Assembly (NCBI GenBank): GCA_016906335.1
Contig: JADEYG010000004.1
Span: 285,001 to 349,000, forward strand
From: Novakomyces olei
Lineage: Eukaryota; Ascomycota; Novakomycetes; Novakomycetales; Novakomycetaceae
Reading direction: 5' to 3'
Length of the DNA stretch: 64,000 nt
The position numbers were made by a program, and so were the translations under genes. The notes beneath the pieces are model-generated. The model was given only the letters and a program-made list of their open reading frames with translations, was not told the DNA's origin and did not search any database. This document shows, one piece after another, positions 1 through 10,800 of the stretch (position 1 is its first letter; every line of letters starts with the position of its first letter).

Positions 1-271
1 TCGCGAATTGTACGCGAATAATTATTGCAATGTATATTCGACAATGCACTAATGAACTGCAGGCCTACAATCGCTTTGTAATGCCAAGAGTATATCAGTC
101 GACCGAGTTTCTTTTGTGAACACGACTATACCCCGACCACTGGACTATCCTATTCTTCATGCGGCTAAAGCGTGGGACTTTGTGGTTGGAATTATCAGCA
201 TTGGCTACGAGCCAAGCTGGGGAGGAAAGATTGTACGCGGCCTTGGCGGCATTATAAAGGGTAGTTTGTAA
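1..271 (+). CDS. 3' end of an unidentified gene, cut by the window edge
   Basis: An apparent intron (donor GTACGC at 10, branch ACTAAT, acceptor CTGCAG ending at 62) is followed by an open frame that runs to a TAA at 269-271. The readable tail contains HAAKAWDFVVGIISIGYEPS and ends in GGIIKGSL. It is about 68 residues long, with a hydrophobic stretch that could be part of a membrane segment. A second frame entering the same exon stops sooner, at 117-119, so the frame choice is an inference from length and composition. I do not recognise the family. The upstream part of the gene lies outside the window. Confidence 0.35.
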
Positions 272-963
272 ACTAAGCGAAAATTATTTGGCTCTCTATA
301 TGCATTTGGGCTGAGCAATCCAAAACGATAAAATGTAATATTGAATTGATACAAATAGAAAATGTAATTGAACATGACTAAATATATAATTAAATATAAT
401 TACATATAATTCGACTGTTTAGGTTTCAATTTGATAGTTTATGCTTTGAATTTTATGAATTGGCAGACATATTAAGCAAGTCAAGATATGAATCTTTAAA
501 AACATTAGCAATAGGGAATTTAAATAATAGGAAAATATTAGTTATTATACCTTCTTTGATGAAGCGAGTATCACTTCAAGAGGCTTAACAGTTTGGTGCT
601 CCACTTTTTCTTTGATTTTTCAGGGAGAATAAATATAAATTAATAAAGAACGCGGCACGTAGAATTGGGAACCAATAAATATATAAAATGGCCGTGTGGA
701 CGGACTGAAACGTATTAAAAACCCTGTGCTTTCTTTGTCCTAAATTCAGTATTGCTTGTATTTTTAGTATAATAAAAATATCCATGTCAAACTATAACAG
801 ATATATAAGTCACACAAATGTAAACTGCATAGTATAAGAAAAACAAGATAAAGTGCATTACTGTATTATCAATCTATTCACACTATTTATTTATTGACGT
901 TGTAAACAAACCAAACCATTATTGTCGGCGTATGGTGGGCCTGCTTGATGGCAAATAGCCGAA
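272..963. other. AT-rich spacer
   Basis: This spacer is about 690 bp and strongly AT-rich, lying between two plus-strand genes. The small open frame on the minus strand at 585-785 has low-complexity composition and no recognisable motif. I see no RNA gene here. It presumably holds the terminator of the left gene and the promoter of the coiled-coil gene. Confidence 0.5.
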
Positions 964-1095
964 ATGATCGATCTAGCAGCGCGACACGGCTCGTGCTGCT
1001 GCTGCTGCGGCCGATCTGAATGCTCGTCCCATCAGAAGTGCCGACTAATGATCCATCAGCTGGATAGTCAGCTCAAACTGGCGGCAAGTATGTTC

Positions 1096-1130
<35 letters not shown>

Positions 1131-3229
1131 TTGCTCTGTTATCGAGCTAATCGTGCAAAGAACTGGGCCAGCAATTGATTGAAAGCAATGAGCAAACTAT
1201 CGCGGACATGGAATCGGAGCGCGATCGGCTGGAAGACAAGATTGAACAGCTTTGGAGCGAGGAAAGAGACTCGCGCACTCGTATAGCAAAACTGGAAGAG
1301 AGCAATTCTGTGCTCGAGCAGGAAAACCGGTCTACTATTGCCGCAAATCATACCCTTTTGAACGTAAGATTGCCAAAGTCTATTTCTTTTTTTTTCGGTG
1401 TACTTTATAATTCACGCGGCGGAGGGAGGAGCGTGTAAGGAACCGATTTGGCACTAATCTAGAGCGCGGCAAGAGAACGCTGAGCGGCCTCTATTATTTT
1501 AATAAACGTTTATTCCCAAACCACCTCGCAGTGTACCAGACCCGCTATATATAATCATCGTGTGCTGTCTGCTAATGCTCTGTAGAACCTGGAGCGGCTA
1601 AACCAATCGTTATCGGTGTCAGACACGACAATCCTCGAGCTCGAGTCCGAGTTGGATGCTGTTAATTTGCAACTGAAAACGGTACAGCGCAGGGCACAGC
1701 AGGCGGATTTGCTGGAAGCAGAATTGGCAGCATTAGAGCAGAAATGTGTGAGCTTAGAGTCAGAGGCAGCTGATTCCCGTCTCGCAGCTGACTCGTTCTT
1801 TGACCGTTGGCGAGCGGCCGTAGCGGAGATGGACAGGCTCCAGTCGGCTCTTGCTTTGCTTTCGACAGAGTCTTCGACAGAGTCTCCCACTGCCACTAAT
1901 GCTGCCACTAATGCTGCCACTAATGCTGCCACTAATGCTCCTCCATTACGGCGGACGATTACTGCTGATCTATTGACCCTGATTGATGAAGCGGGCAGTG
2001 CACTAAAGAGCCAGCAGCATCAGCCACAGGATCAGACAGCTGTGCGTAACAAAGAGCTGGAGCAGACAGTGCTGCAGCTACAGCAAATGCTGGCGGATAC
2101 GCGTAACGAGATTGCTCTTTTACGAGGCAGTAATGCCACAGAGGCCGTCGGGATTGGATCCGTTTCTGCCGGCAGTGCTCCAAGGAAGAGCGCCTCTCAA
2201 GAACTGCACCACCACCACCATATCCACATTCACCACGGCAAAGACAAGCCCAGCTTGGCGAGTGGGCCAGCAGCAGCTGTGAGCGACAAGTGGGATCGAA
2301 CCTGTAAGAATAGCAATAGAAACGGCAACGGTAGTGGCACTGAGGCTGTAGTGGCAATACAGCAAACTGCCCTTATGACTCCTCCACCGTCGTCAGGGTT
2401 TTCCAGGTCTAGAAGAGTGAGGAAGGGCGTTTCCACACACTTTGACCGGAACCCGATAACACCGGAAACGCCGGTGTTACGTAACGCAAAGTCTCTTTTT
2501 TTCGAGGGCGATAGCGGACAGGAATCGCCCTGTTTTACTGCCGGCAGTATGCGTATGGCAAGTGCAGAGTCTTTAGCACAAGACTCGTCTTTTCTCGCTC
2601 TGCTTTGCTCCGAGTCTGAGCAGTTTGCAGGCAGAAACGGCTCTGGTCAGGAGACTGATCTGCTGAGCCGAAGAAACTCGTTGGATTCCCTGCTGGACGC
2701 TCACAGAGCAGACCGTAAGCGGAAGCCGTGGGAGCAGCCTGCCTTCGCGTCCACACGGACAAGTAGTCCTATTGCCCATTTTTCTGGGTTTATAAGCAGC
2801 CCAGCGGTTCCAGCGGCTGCCCTGTCAGAGGCCTCGATCGTTTCTGCCACTACTCCTCCTTTCTCAACTCAATCAAGCTCCTCTTTGAAAAGTGAAGGCC
2901 GCCACCGGCTTTTTCATCATTTACAGCAACAGCAGTCGATTGGGACTGGGAAAAAGAGCACAGACACAAACACTATCAGCCATTGGCTCAAAACGTTTGG
3001 CCGACGAGGCGAGGCAAAGAGGTCGCCGCTCGCTCAGATGGCTCCCAATTCGGTACCGGGAACCGCCTCTACTGTGGCCCCCACTGTGGCCCCCACTTTG
3101 GCTCCCACTGTGGCCCCCACTATTCCTAGTGTGGATGGATCGGTACAGGAACCTACAAATTTTTACTATTCGAGTATTGTACGAGGCGACTTGTTGCGCG
3201 ATGCACTTGGCATCGACGAGTACATGTAG
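964..3229 (+). CDS. Coiled-coil protein with a long disordered Ser/Thr-rich tail, function unknown
   Basis: The model has three exons, 964-1087, 1161-1363 and 1586-3229, which join in frame to give about 656 aa. Intron 1 (donor GTATGT) holds a TTTA microsatellite; both introns end in a CTAAT branch close to the acceptor. Residues about 30-190 are heptad-like and rich in Leu, Glu and Gln (for example ESERDRLEDKIEQLWSEE), typical of a dimeric coiled coil. The rest is disordered, with four ATNA repeats near 1890-1940, a His-rich run near 2208-2237 and TVAP repeats near 3070-3125. It ends with LLRDALGIDEYM. The first exon encodes a Cys cluster after the start, so the true start could differ. I do not recognise the family; a scaffold or cytoskeletal role would be a guess. 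A possible poly(A) signal (aataaa) lies near 3298. Confidence 0.72.
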
Positions 3230-3612
3230 CGGAAAAACTGTAACATTATTCTCTTGACATTATTTTCTGTGTGTATATAATATTTTGATTGGCATATAAT
3301 AAAGCTGAATTGAGCTAAACGAATTGATGAGAAAGTGCCATTTGTAATGGTGTAGCTTCTACCTTATGCTATTTTGCCTCGTCACTCTGCTGAAAGAAGG
3401 AAGGACGTCATTGCGTAGAATACTACCAAGGCCGGGCCTTGCCAAGCTATAGTTGATTTTCATTTAATTTTTTTCTCATTTCACTCGCTTTTCCTTTTGA
3501 ATAAGTATTCAATTTTTCTATCACCTGTTAAAGTTTGAAAAAAATAAACGAAAAATTGAAAAGAAAATTAAATAATAAAATGAAATAATATAAAATCAAT
3601 AAAATGATCCGA

Positions 3613-5677
3613 TTACTCGGCTTTGCGTGCTCTCCGACGAGGCTTGGCTGCGTCTTCCACAGTCTCCTCGCCAATAGACTGCACCTCCTTTTCTGGCTCC
3701 TTTTCTTCTTCCTTTGTCTCCTCTTTGCTGGGAGCGGGAGCAGCAACTGGAGCAGCAGGAGCGGGAGCAGCAGTCGGTTTAAACAGTGTGACAAAAGTGC
3801 CAATAACCAAAGCAAATACTGTTACAAATGCACCAGTGGCGGCAGCAGCAAACTCGGGCATTGTCTTGAGCGCCAAAACAGGATCAAGTCGAGCCAAGAG
3901 CACAAAATTGTCCACTCGTGCTTTTACAAAAGCATAAGGATTAGCAAAGAAGGATCCATCGTAGACACTCTCATCCTCTGCCGACTTGGCCGGCTTTTTC
4001 AGGGCTTCTAAGGCCTCTTCGGCCTCCTTCTTTGGCACAAAAGACTCACGGGCAATACGATCCGCCTCTTGAGCGGAATGGCCAAGGTAGATATTATCAA
4101 AAAGCACATTGCCCTGCATGGTCCACAGCTCAAAGCCCAAGCCAACAATTGGATCAAGACCATCGGCCGGCTTTAAATCCTTATAAAAGTCGGGGTTCGA
4201 GACTGAACGGGGAGACCATTCTCCTTTATATTCGGGGTTATCAATCATGGGGGCAGTCCATTTGCCTCGGAAGGCCGGGTTACGTTTAGTTGGCCTTATC
4301 CACGGTCCACAGCCCGGAGCAGTTTCGCATTTCGGGTTGGGCACGATAGGCGGAGCCCACACCCCATCCTCCTCCTCATCCCACGTCTCGGGTTTAACAG
4401 CATTTGGATCGGGAATAAGCTCTGATTCGTCATCGAACCAGCCTTCAGGTTTGACCGCTTCATCATCTTCAATTTCAAATGGAGCTTCTTCGTCCCAATC
4501 TGCGGGTTTACGGGCATTTACATCCACGATTTTAGCCTCCTCAACCCAGTCCGATGGCTTTGTGTCGGTGGGGTCGGGGATTTCTGCCGGAGGGTTAACA
4601 GCCGGAGCAAAATCTTGGAGCAGACTGCCCTTCTTAACAGACTTATTGTTCACAAGGATTTCATAGGACTGTGCTTCACCAGGACGCACAATAAGAGTGT
4701 ACAGGTTTGTGGATTCCGAGAACAATTGTGTCGAGGGAGCTGCCTTCAAATGCTTCTCTTCGTATTCGCCAGTTAGGGGATTCTTGTAGTTGAAAATGAA
4801 ATGAACCTTGTTTGTTGCCCCACATCTATCCGGCCCAAACATGATCACATAAGGCACATGGTTGCCCATTGATCCGTGAGCGGGTTCACGGAGCAGTTTT
4901 ATGTACGCGCCTCCACACTGAAGGCCGTCCTGCGGTTTTACTTCGTACTGAAGAACTAGCGGCCTCGACTCATCGCTGCCAATGACAAAGGGGTCTGCTA
5001 AATCCATAGAGATGGCGTGATGAGCAGCCACGTCCTTCATTACAAGGCCACGTTTACCCTCAATTCCGGCCAACTTGTGCGGTTCCTCAAACGACCATTG
5101 CCCAACGTATGTGAAAACATCTTCTCCGTCCGCATTGGCACGTGAAGCAGTCGAACGGATCCATCGGCTTTCTGCACCGTCGTCAAACTGCTCAAAGACA
5201 CTCTCTTCCGACACCACCAAGGGCTATGAATTAGTACTGCCACACTGTTATTGGTGCACAAAATTGCCAGAAAAAGATCGAGCTTGTTGCATCAATGAAG
5301 CCAGAAAATGGATCGAGCTTATAGAATGGATGAATGAACCCAAAAAAAAGAAAGAAGAAAAAGAAGCACAAGACCAAACACGGATTGTCGATAAAAACGC
5401 CACTAAATTGCAGATCTAAGCCGCAAGACTATAGACAGTCCGCTAATGCAGAGCTTAGGATCTACAGCAGCCCTGAGTGATCAATTTCATCAGATCCAGC
5501 TCAGAGCTATAGCCACCAAAGGGCAATAGCCAATCCAAAGTGCACCAGCCAATCCAATCATGAAAGACATACCGTAAAAGTAGGCACCGAGACAGACGTA
5601 GTCTCGTCTGCACGAGCACCGATAAAGTACAGAGCCGCTGTGCCAATTGCAAATGCGGCTGAGTTGCTCAAAAACAT
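3613..5677 (-). CDS. cnx1: Calnexin, ER membrane lectin chaperone
   Basis: There are two exons on the minus strand, 5677-5573 and 5223-3613, joined in phase 0 for about 571 aa. The first exon encodes a hydrophobic signal peptide ending near ARADETTS, and the 349-nt intron ends TACTAATTCATAG. The long exon carries the globular lectin domain (QYEVKPQDGLQCGGAYIKLL, HFIFNYKNP) and the Pro-rich P-domain with repeated PDP..KP and NPxFxGxW units. Then come one transmembrane helix (about 30 residues, FVTVFALVIGTFVTLF) and an acidic then basic cytosolic tail ending RRRARKAE. Calnexins bind monoglucosylated N-glycans on newly made glycoproteins in the ER. Length and domain order fit yeast and fungal calnexins (about 560-600 aa). 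It is convergent with the coiled-coil gene to its left. Confidence 0.95.
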
Positions 5678-6023
5678 TTCTATTCTTGACTGAGGGAGAT
5701 TTGCGCGTCAAATTTGCCTTTGTCTGCTCCCCGTATTAATATATTTCTGCCACGTTACACGGTAGAATACCCTGGAATAGTAGTCTGATTAAGATTTGGT
5801 GAAATTGGGGTTTAAGCGTTGGCACTATCTCTTATACGTGTATATTGTACGGAATGTTATTTGAAATTATTTAAGATTATTTGAGATTATTATCATTTGA
5901 GATTTAATGACATTATTTTTTAATATTACTATTTAATATTAGTATTATTTAATATTACTATTTATTGATATTAAATGGTAACGACTTGAACAATTCGATA
6001 TGTACCAAGCGCAAATCTACTCG
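5678..6023. other. Spacer with degenerate AT repeats
   Basis: About 345 bp upstream of the calnexin start and downstream of the RFC subunit stop. From about 5865 to 5975 it has overlapping ATT-rich units (variants of ttatttgagatt and taatattactattt). It should contain the calnexin promoter. I see no gene. Confidence 0.5.
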
Positions 6024-7278
6024 TTACTCGCTGGCAAGCTGCTCTGCCACCGTCATAGCCATGTCAAGTAGCTGTACATGCTCATCTGCTCCGTCAGTGA
6101 GCCGCTTGTCGATCTCCGACATTTTCAAATAAATAGCTGCTTTTTGTCGAGTCGCCAACAATTCTTTTCCCATCAACAGATCATGCAACTGCGAAAGAAT
6201 CTGCTCTGTTGCGTACCCCTCACACACTATATCCCGCACGCAATTTGTGACTTTTAGAGAGTCTACCGACCCGTTGACGGGAGAGCAAGCTTCATACAAA
6301 GCGTTTACTACTTGCTTGGGGACTATACCTGCCATCTCCACTATAGTCTGTGTCGTAATCGCATCGTCATCGGCTCCTTCTGAAGATGACGCCTGGTGAA
6401 GTCTTGCTGCTGATTGAAGATATGTGATTGCTTTACGTAAATCTCCGTCGGCCGCCTGTAATAAAGTCGGGATGACACCCTCATCGTACGCTACATTCTC
6501 CGCTTTGGCTATATGCTCCAGTCTTTGCGTAGCGTTTACGTCATCCAGAGATTTGAACCGGAATTTTGAGCAACGTGAAGCAAGAGGTTCAATAATACGC
6601 GTTACGTAATTGCAAATAAGGCAGAAACGTGTCGTCCCGGAATATGTTTCCATAGTACGACGCAAGGCAGATTGAGCATCTTGCGTCATTGAATCAGCCT
6701 CGTCGAGGATGATGATTTTAAATGGAGGCGCGTTTTTGTGTCTGGCGGTTAGCAGGAATTCAATCAATTGAAAATTAGAGATGCTTCTTTAGCAGCCATT
6801 ATTATACAAATAAATCCATCAGAGCTTTGCGTACCCCTCGTTTGTAATTGTGGTTTTGGCAAAGTTTTTAACTTTTTCACGAATAATGCTGATTCCTCGC
6901 TCATCTGACGCGTTCAATTCAAGAACTCGACGCGACATTAGCTCAAAGCCAAACAATTCTTTGGCCAAAGCTAGAATCGTCGACGTTTTACCCGTTCCTG
7001 GTGGACCGTAAAAGAGCATATGCGGCAGCTACGCGTTAACGAGGTAATAAATATTAATGTAAATGGTGTGAAAAAGTACATTAGCTGACTGCAGTGCCTT
7101 TTTTAATACATGCACCGCGTGTTCCTGGGAACTGACTTGCTCCAAAGACCGGGGCCGACTGTACACGATTAGAGGACTGTCGAACAAAATTTGCGTCAGC
7201 TTACTATTTTTCGACCCACGGCACTTGCCGAACAACAGTCTTTTGCCGCTTCGGTTGCCTGCCCAAAGCCAAGACCAT
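6024..7278 (-). CDS. rfc2: Replication factor C subunit 2 (clamp-loader AAA+ ATPase)
   Basis: Four exons on the minus strand: 7278-7205, 7158-7080, 7028-6835 and 6741-6024, giving about 354 aa; yeast Rfc2 is about 353. The joins restore family sequence: [14 protein letters not shown], then [20 protein letters not shown]. Visible are Walker A (GPPGTGKT), sensor and Walker B (IIILDEAD), the SRC arginine-finger motif ([11 protein letters not shown]) and the RFC collar. Wording such as [18 protein letters not shown] matches Rfc2/human RFC4 rather than the other small subunits. It would act with Rfc1 and Rfc3-5 to load PCNA, and in alternative clamp loaders. The last intron is placed with acceptor TGCTAACCGCCAG; an acceptor about 42 nt further upstream is also in phase but lengthens a conserved loop. 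Confidence 0.95.
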
Positions 7279-7864
7279 TATGATCAATGATCGAGAGCCG
7301 TGGCTGTCGTCGTATCTGCACAATAAGGAAGACTAGACGAGAAAGTATAATATTTCAGTTATTTGATATTTCAATTATATAATATTTCAATTATATACTA
7401 TGCTTATCGACAATTTCTGGTGCGCTTTCCACATTATATAGAGGTCCACAATACTTTGACGCGCGGCTCTGTTGCTTGAGTATCGCGTCACGTGAATCTA
7501 TGTGCAGTGCACATATGAGAATTGGCAAGTAAAACTTAGAGTATACCGCGTTTCTTGGACAAGTAGCTTTACGTGCAAACCAGTGGCCAGACCACTTAAA
7601 TAAAGTTTTGGTTTATACTAATCTAGTACTCAATTGTGATAGCCTATATTGAACAGAAAATTTTTTTTTTGGTTTTAAACGCGGTTGTACTGTTTCTCTC
7701 TGATTCAGCAGCAACAAATACTTTGCAACTTCGAGTTGGGACGGTGTATTTGAAGCATCATCGTCTATTCAACTCGACTGCCGTCCGTGGAAAGCACAGA
7801 GCGGTCTTTTCTACTTTTAGATTCACCTTTAGACGAGTTTATTCATTAATTTGCGTCTTCCAAT
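7279..7864. promoter_or_regulatory. Shared promoter region of rfc2 and the eIF4A gene
   Basis: A 586-bp divergent intergenic region separates the rfc2 start at 7278 (minus) from the eIF4A start at 7865 (plus). It holds AT-rich near-repeats of aatatttcaattat near 7350-7395 and a pyrimidine-rich tract at 7828-7862 just before the eIF4A ATG, a usual feature of highly expressed fungal genes. No specific operator could be assigned. Confidence 0.5.
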
Positions 7865-9163
7865 ATGGCTGAGGGATTGGCTGATGTTGCCGCCGAGACT
7901 ATCGAAAGCAACTACGATGAGGTTATCGACAACTTTGACGACATGAAACTCAAAGAGCCGTTGCTGCGCGGTATCTACGCTTACGGTTTCGAGCGTCCTT
8001 CTGCGATTCAGCAGCGTGCGATCATGCCTATTATCAAGGGTACTTTTTTTATTTTAATTTTTTTAGTTTTAATTTTAATTTTTGTTTATAAATATAATTC
8101 GTAAAGTCTTGCTTCTGTATTCCTTCGTCTAGGCCTCTGCTAACAATCAGGCGATGATGTGATTGCGCAGGCTCAGTCCGGCACTGGTAAAACGGCGACC
8201 TTCTCTATTGCTGCCTTGCAAAGCATCGATGCCGACCTCAAACAGACGCAAGTTCTTATTCTGGCCCCCACTCGTGAATTGGCCTCGCAATCTCAAAAGG
8301 TTTTAAATGCTCTTGGTGATTTATTGGGCGTCGTCCCCCGCACGTGCATTGGCGGTACTTCGATCCGTGAGGACGCTGCTGCTCTGCGTGAGGGTGCTCA
8401 TGTAATCGTGGGCACACCGGGCCGTGTGAACGATCTTATTGAGCGCCGTATCCTCTCTACTGTGCACATCAAGATGTTTATCCTTGACGAGGCCGATGAG
8501 ATGCTTTCCCGTGGATTCTCTGAGCAGATCAACATGATTTATCAAGTCCTGCCAGAGACGTGCCAGTCTGTTCTCATCTCCGCAACTATGCCCTCGGACG
8601 TATTGGATGTGACCAAGAAGTTTATGAAGAATCCGATCCGTATTCTGGTGAAGAAGGACGAACTTACACTCGAAGGTATCCGCCAATTTTATGTTGACGT
8701 GGAAGAAGAGCGGTTCAAGTACGATGTGCTCAAGGATATCTACGAGGCTCTCACCATCACGCAGGCTGTATTTTTCTGCAACACAAAGAAGAAGGTCGAT
8801 GAGCTGACTGAAAAATTGCGCCACGATAGTTTCACTGTCTCTGCCATGCACGGAGACATGAACCAGTCTGAGCGTGATGTCATCATGAAGGAATTCCGTT
8901 CCGGATCCTCGCGTATTCTGATCACGACTGATTTGCTGGCTCGTGGTATCGACGTCCAGCAAGTGTCGCTCGTTATTAACTATGATTTCCCCACCAACCG
9001 TGAAAACTACATTCACCGTATCGGCCGTTCTGGCCGTTTCGGTCGCAAAGGTTCCGCTTTGAACCTTATCACCAAGGATGACGTTCCGATGATGCGCACT
9101 ATTGAGCAATTTTACAACACTCAAATCGAAGAGATGCCTGAAAACTTGGATGTTATTTTGTAA
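7865..9163 (+). CDS. tif1: Translation initiation factor eIF4A, DEAD-box RNA helicase
   Basis: Two exons, 7865-8039 and 8151-9163, give 395 aa, the usual eIF4A length. The 111-nt intron ends TGCTAACAATCAG and restores [18 protein letters not shown]. Motifs in order: Q motif ([11 protein letters not shown]), I (AQSGTGKT), Ia (PTRELA), Ib (TPGR), II (DEAD), III (SAT), IV ([13 protein letters not shown]), V (ARGID) and VI ([13 protein letters not shown]). eIF4A unwinds the 5' UTR of mRNA as part of eIF4F. The exons are more GC-rich and codon-biased than neighbouring genes, which fits high expression. Confidence 0.97.
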
Positions 9164-9459
9164 GCATCTCTTGTACTATTCGTGAATTTGTCATTTAGAA
9201 GGATAGGAAAAGAATTTGCTTTTTGAATCATTCGTCCTGTGCTATCCGCGTCCAGTTTTGAATATACTGTAGTCGATCTGTATACAATTTTCCGATCTAA
9301 AACTCGTAAGTTGTTTGTACAACGATGTAATTATGCAGTGCTTGAGCACTAAATAGATATGGGTGTTTGCCTTTTGCAATATCTCCAGCATGGTTGATTA
9401 TCGCCATGGATTACACCATGATCTCTTTGAGCCTGCGTAAACTGTGTTTAGTTTTGCCC
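9164..9459. other. Convergent 3' spacer
   Basis: About 296 bp between the convergent ends of the eIF4A gene and the Mde1-like gene. I see only presumed 3' UTR and terminator sequence and no open frame of note. Confidence 0.45.
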
Positions 9460-10430
9460 TTAAATTCCGAATTGACGCATTTTGACCGCAATTTCGAATA
9501 GATAATCATAGCACTCTGATTGCGTTTTCGCCTAATTATAAGTCTCGCTTAAATCTTGCAAACAAGGTTCGAAAATAAAATAAGATTGAAATAAACAAAT
9601 ATAGTATAAATCAATAAATTTTTAATTAACCAAACCTTTTCCCATGTTTCAGCCCAAACGTAAACGCCATGCCGACGTACAAGAACAGCACAAGTATCAG
9701 GGTACTCAATGATTGCCTGCTCTAGAGTCTCAAGCAAGTCATCTTCCTGTGGGGTGTTTTCAATGATAGGAACGACAAGCTCTTCATAGTTTTGTAAGCT
9801 TTTGCCCGTCGTGCCTCGACGAATGCCTTTGATCATTTCCTGGTCTTTTATCCGGAACTCTTTCCCAGGCCATAACAGCGTTGCCATAACTGCATGCTTC
9901 CATTAGTATCTTGATGCCAATTAAACACAAAAATAGCCAAATAGCAAATAGCAAAACAATTAGATGATTAAATAACTCGGCAATAAATGAAAAAGTTTGA
10001 AAGAAAATAAGCAATGCGTACCTGAGAGTGAGAATGAATACAGGCCGAAGCATTACGTAAACTAAAAGCAGCAAGAAACAAAGGCGTACAAGCCGATGGT
10101 TTAAACTGCGGTGGCTCGCGTAAATACTTTTTCGTATTTCGATCCATTACAAAGAGATCCTGAGGCTTCATCCGTTCCTTTGATACTCCTGAAGGAGCGA
10201 TATAAATAAGACCACTGGAAATAAGCATAAATGTATGGGAGCAAACACTTACTCGTCAGCAGCAATGCTCATGCCTCCACCTGTGCCTGTCACCCATCCT
10301 GCGTACATAATTAGCGCATCGCCGTGGTCAATTGTCATTTACCAAGGTGATAAAACTGATGGCACAGTTCTGGAATAAGGTTCGCTGGATGAAGCGGGTC
10401 CACGCTATATATAAACTTGTCGTCGCTCAT
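9460..10430 (-). CDS. mde1: Methylthioribulose-1-phosphate dehydratase (methionine salvage)
   Basis: Five exons on the minus strand (10430-10343, 10298-10253, 10214-10022, 9896-9636 and 9531-9460) give about 219 aa. The protein belongs to the class II aldolase/adducin family, MtnB/Mde1 branch. The start is followed by [16 protein letters not shown], then [29 protein letters not shown], the metal-binding [12 protein letters not shown] (His pair), and VPIIENTP..., [13 protein letters not shown] near the C-terminus. The enzyme dehydrates 5-methylthioribulose-1-phosphate in the pathway that recycles methylthioadenosine to methionine. Exon 4 is taken to start after TACTAATGGAAG because that restores HSQHAV; a further AG eight bases on gives the wrong frame. 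The last two introns have weaker donors (GTTTGG) or branch sites. Confidence 0.92.
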
Positions 10431-10611
10431 TCCAAACTGCCTAAAATCATAATCTGATTTGCGTTTCCAGTGTTTGATGGCAAATGGTTATCAGATTAGT
10501 TCAATAATTTCTAGGGTTTATACTATGGAGCTTGATAATCATGTGAAAAGAATCAATCCTAGAATAATTATTGAACAACGTACGAGCTTTGCTCATAACC
10601 CTATGAACTTG

Positions 10612-10769
<158 letters not shown>

Positions 10770-10800
10770 AAACACAAGGGTACAAATTTCACGTCTAATA

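Noticed and set aside
585-785. 66-codon minus-strand open frame
   Set aside because: It lies in AT-rich spacer with Phe/Ile/Leu-biased composition and no start context or homology.
8321-9124. A 267-codon minus-strand open frame opposite eIF4A
   Set aside because: This is also a shadow caused by codon bias in a highly expressed gene; the eIF4A motifs prove the plus strand.
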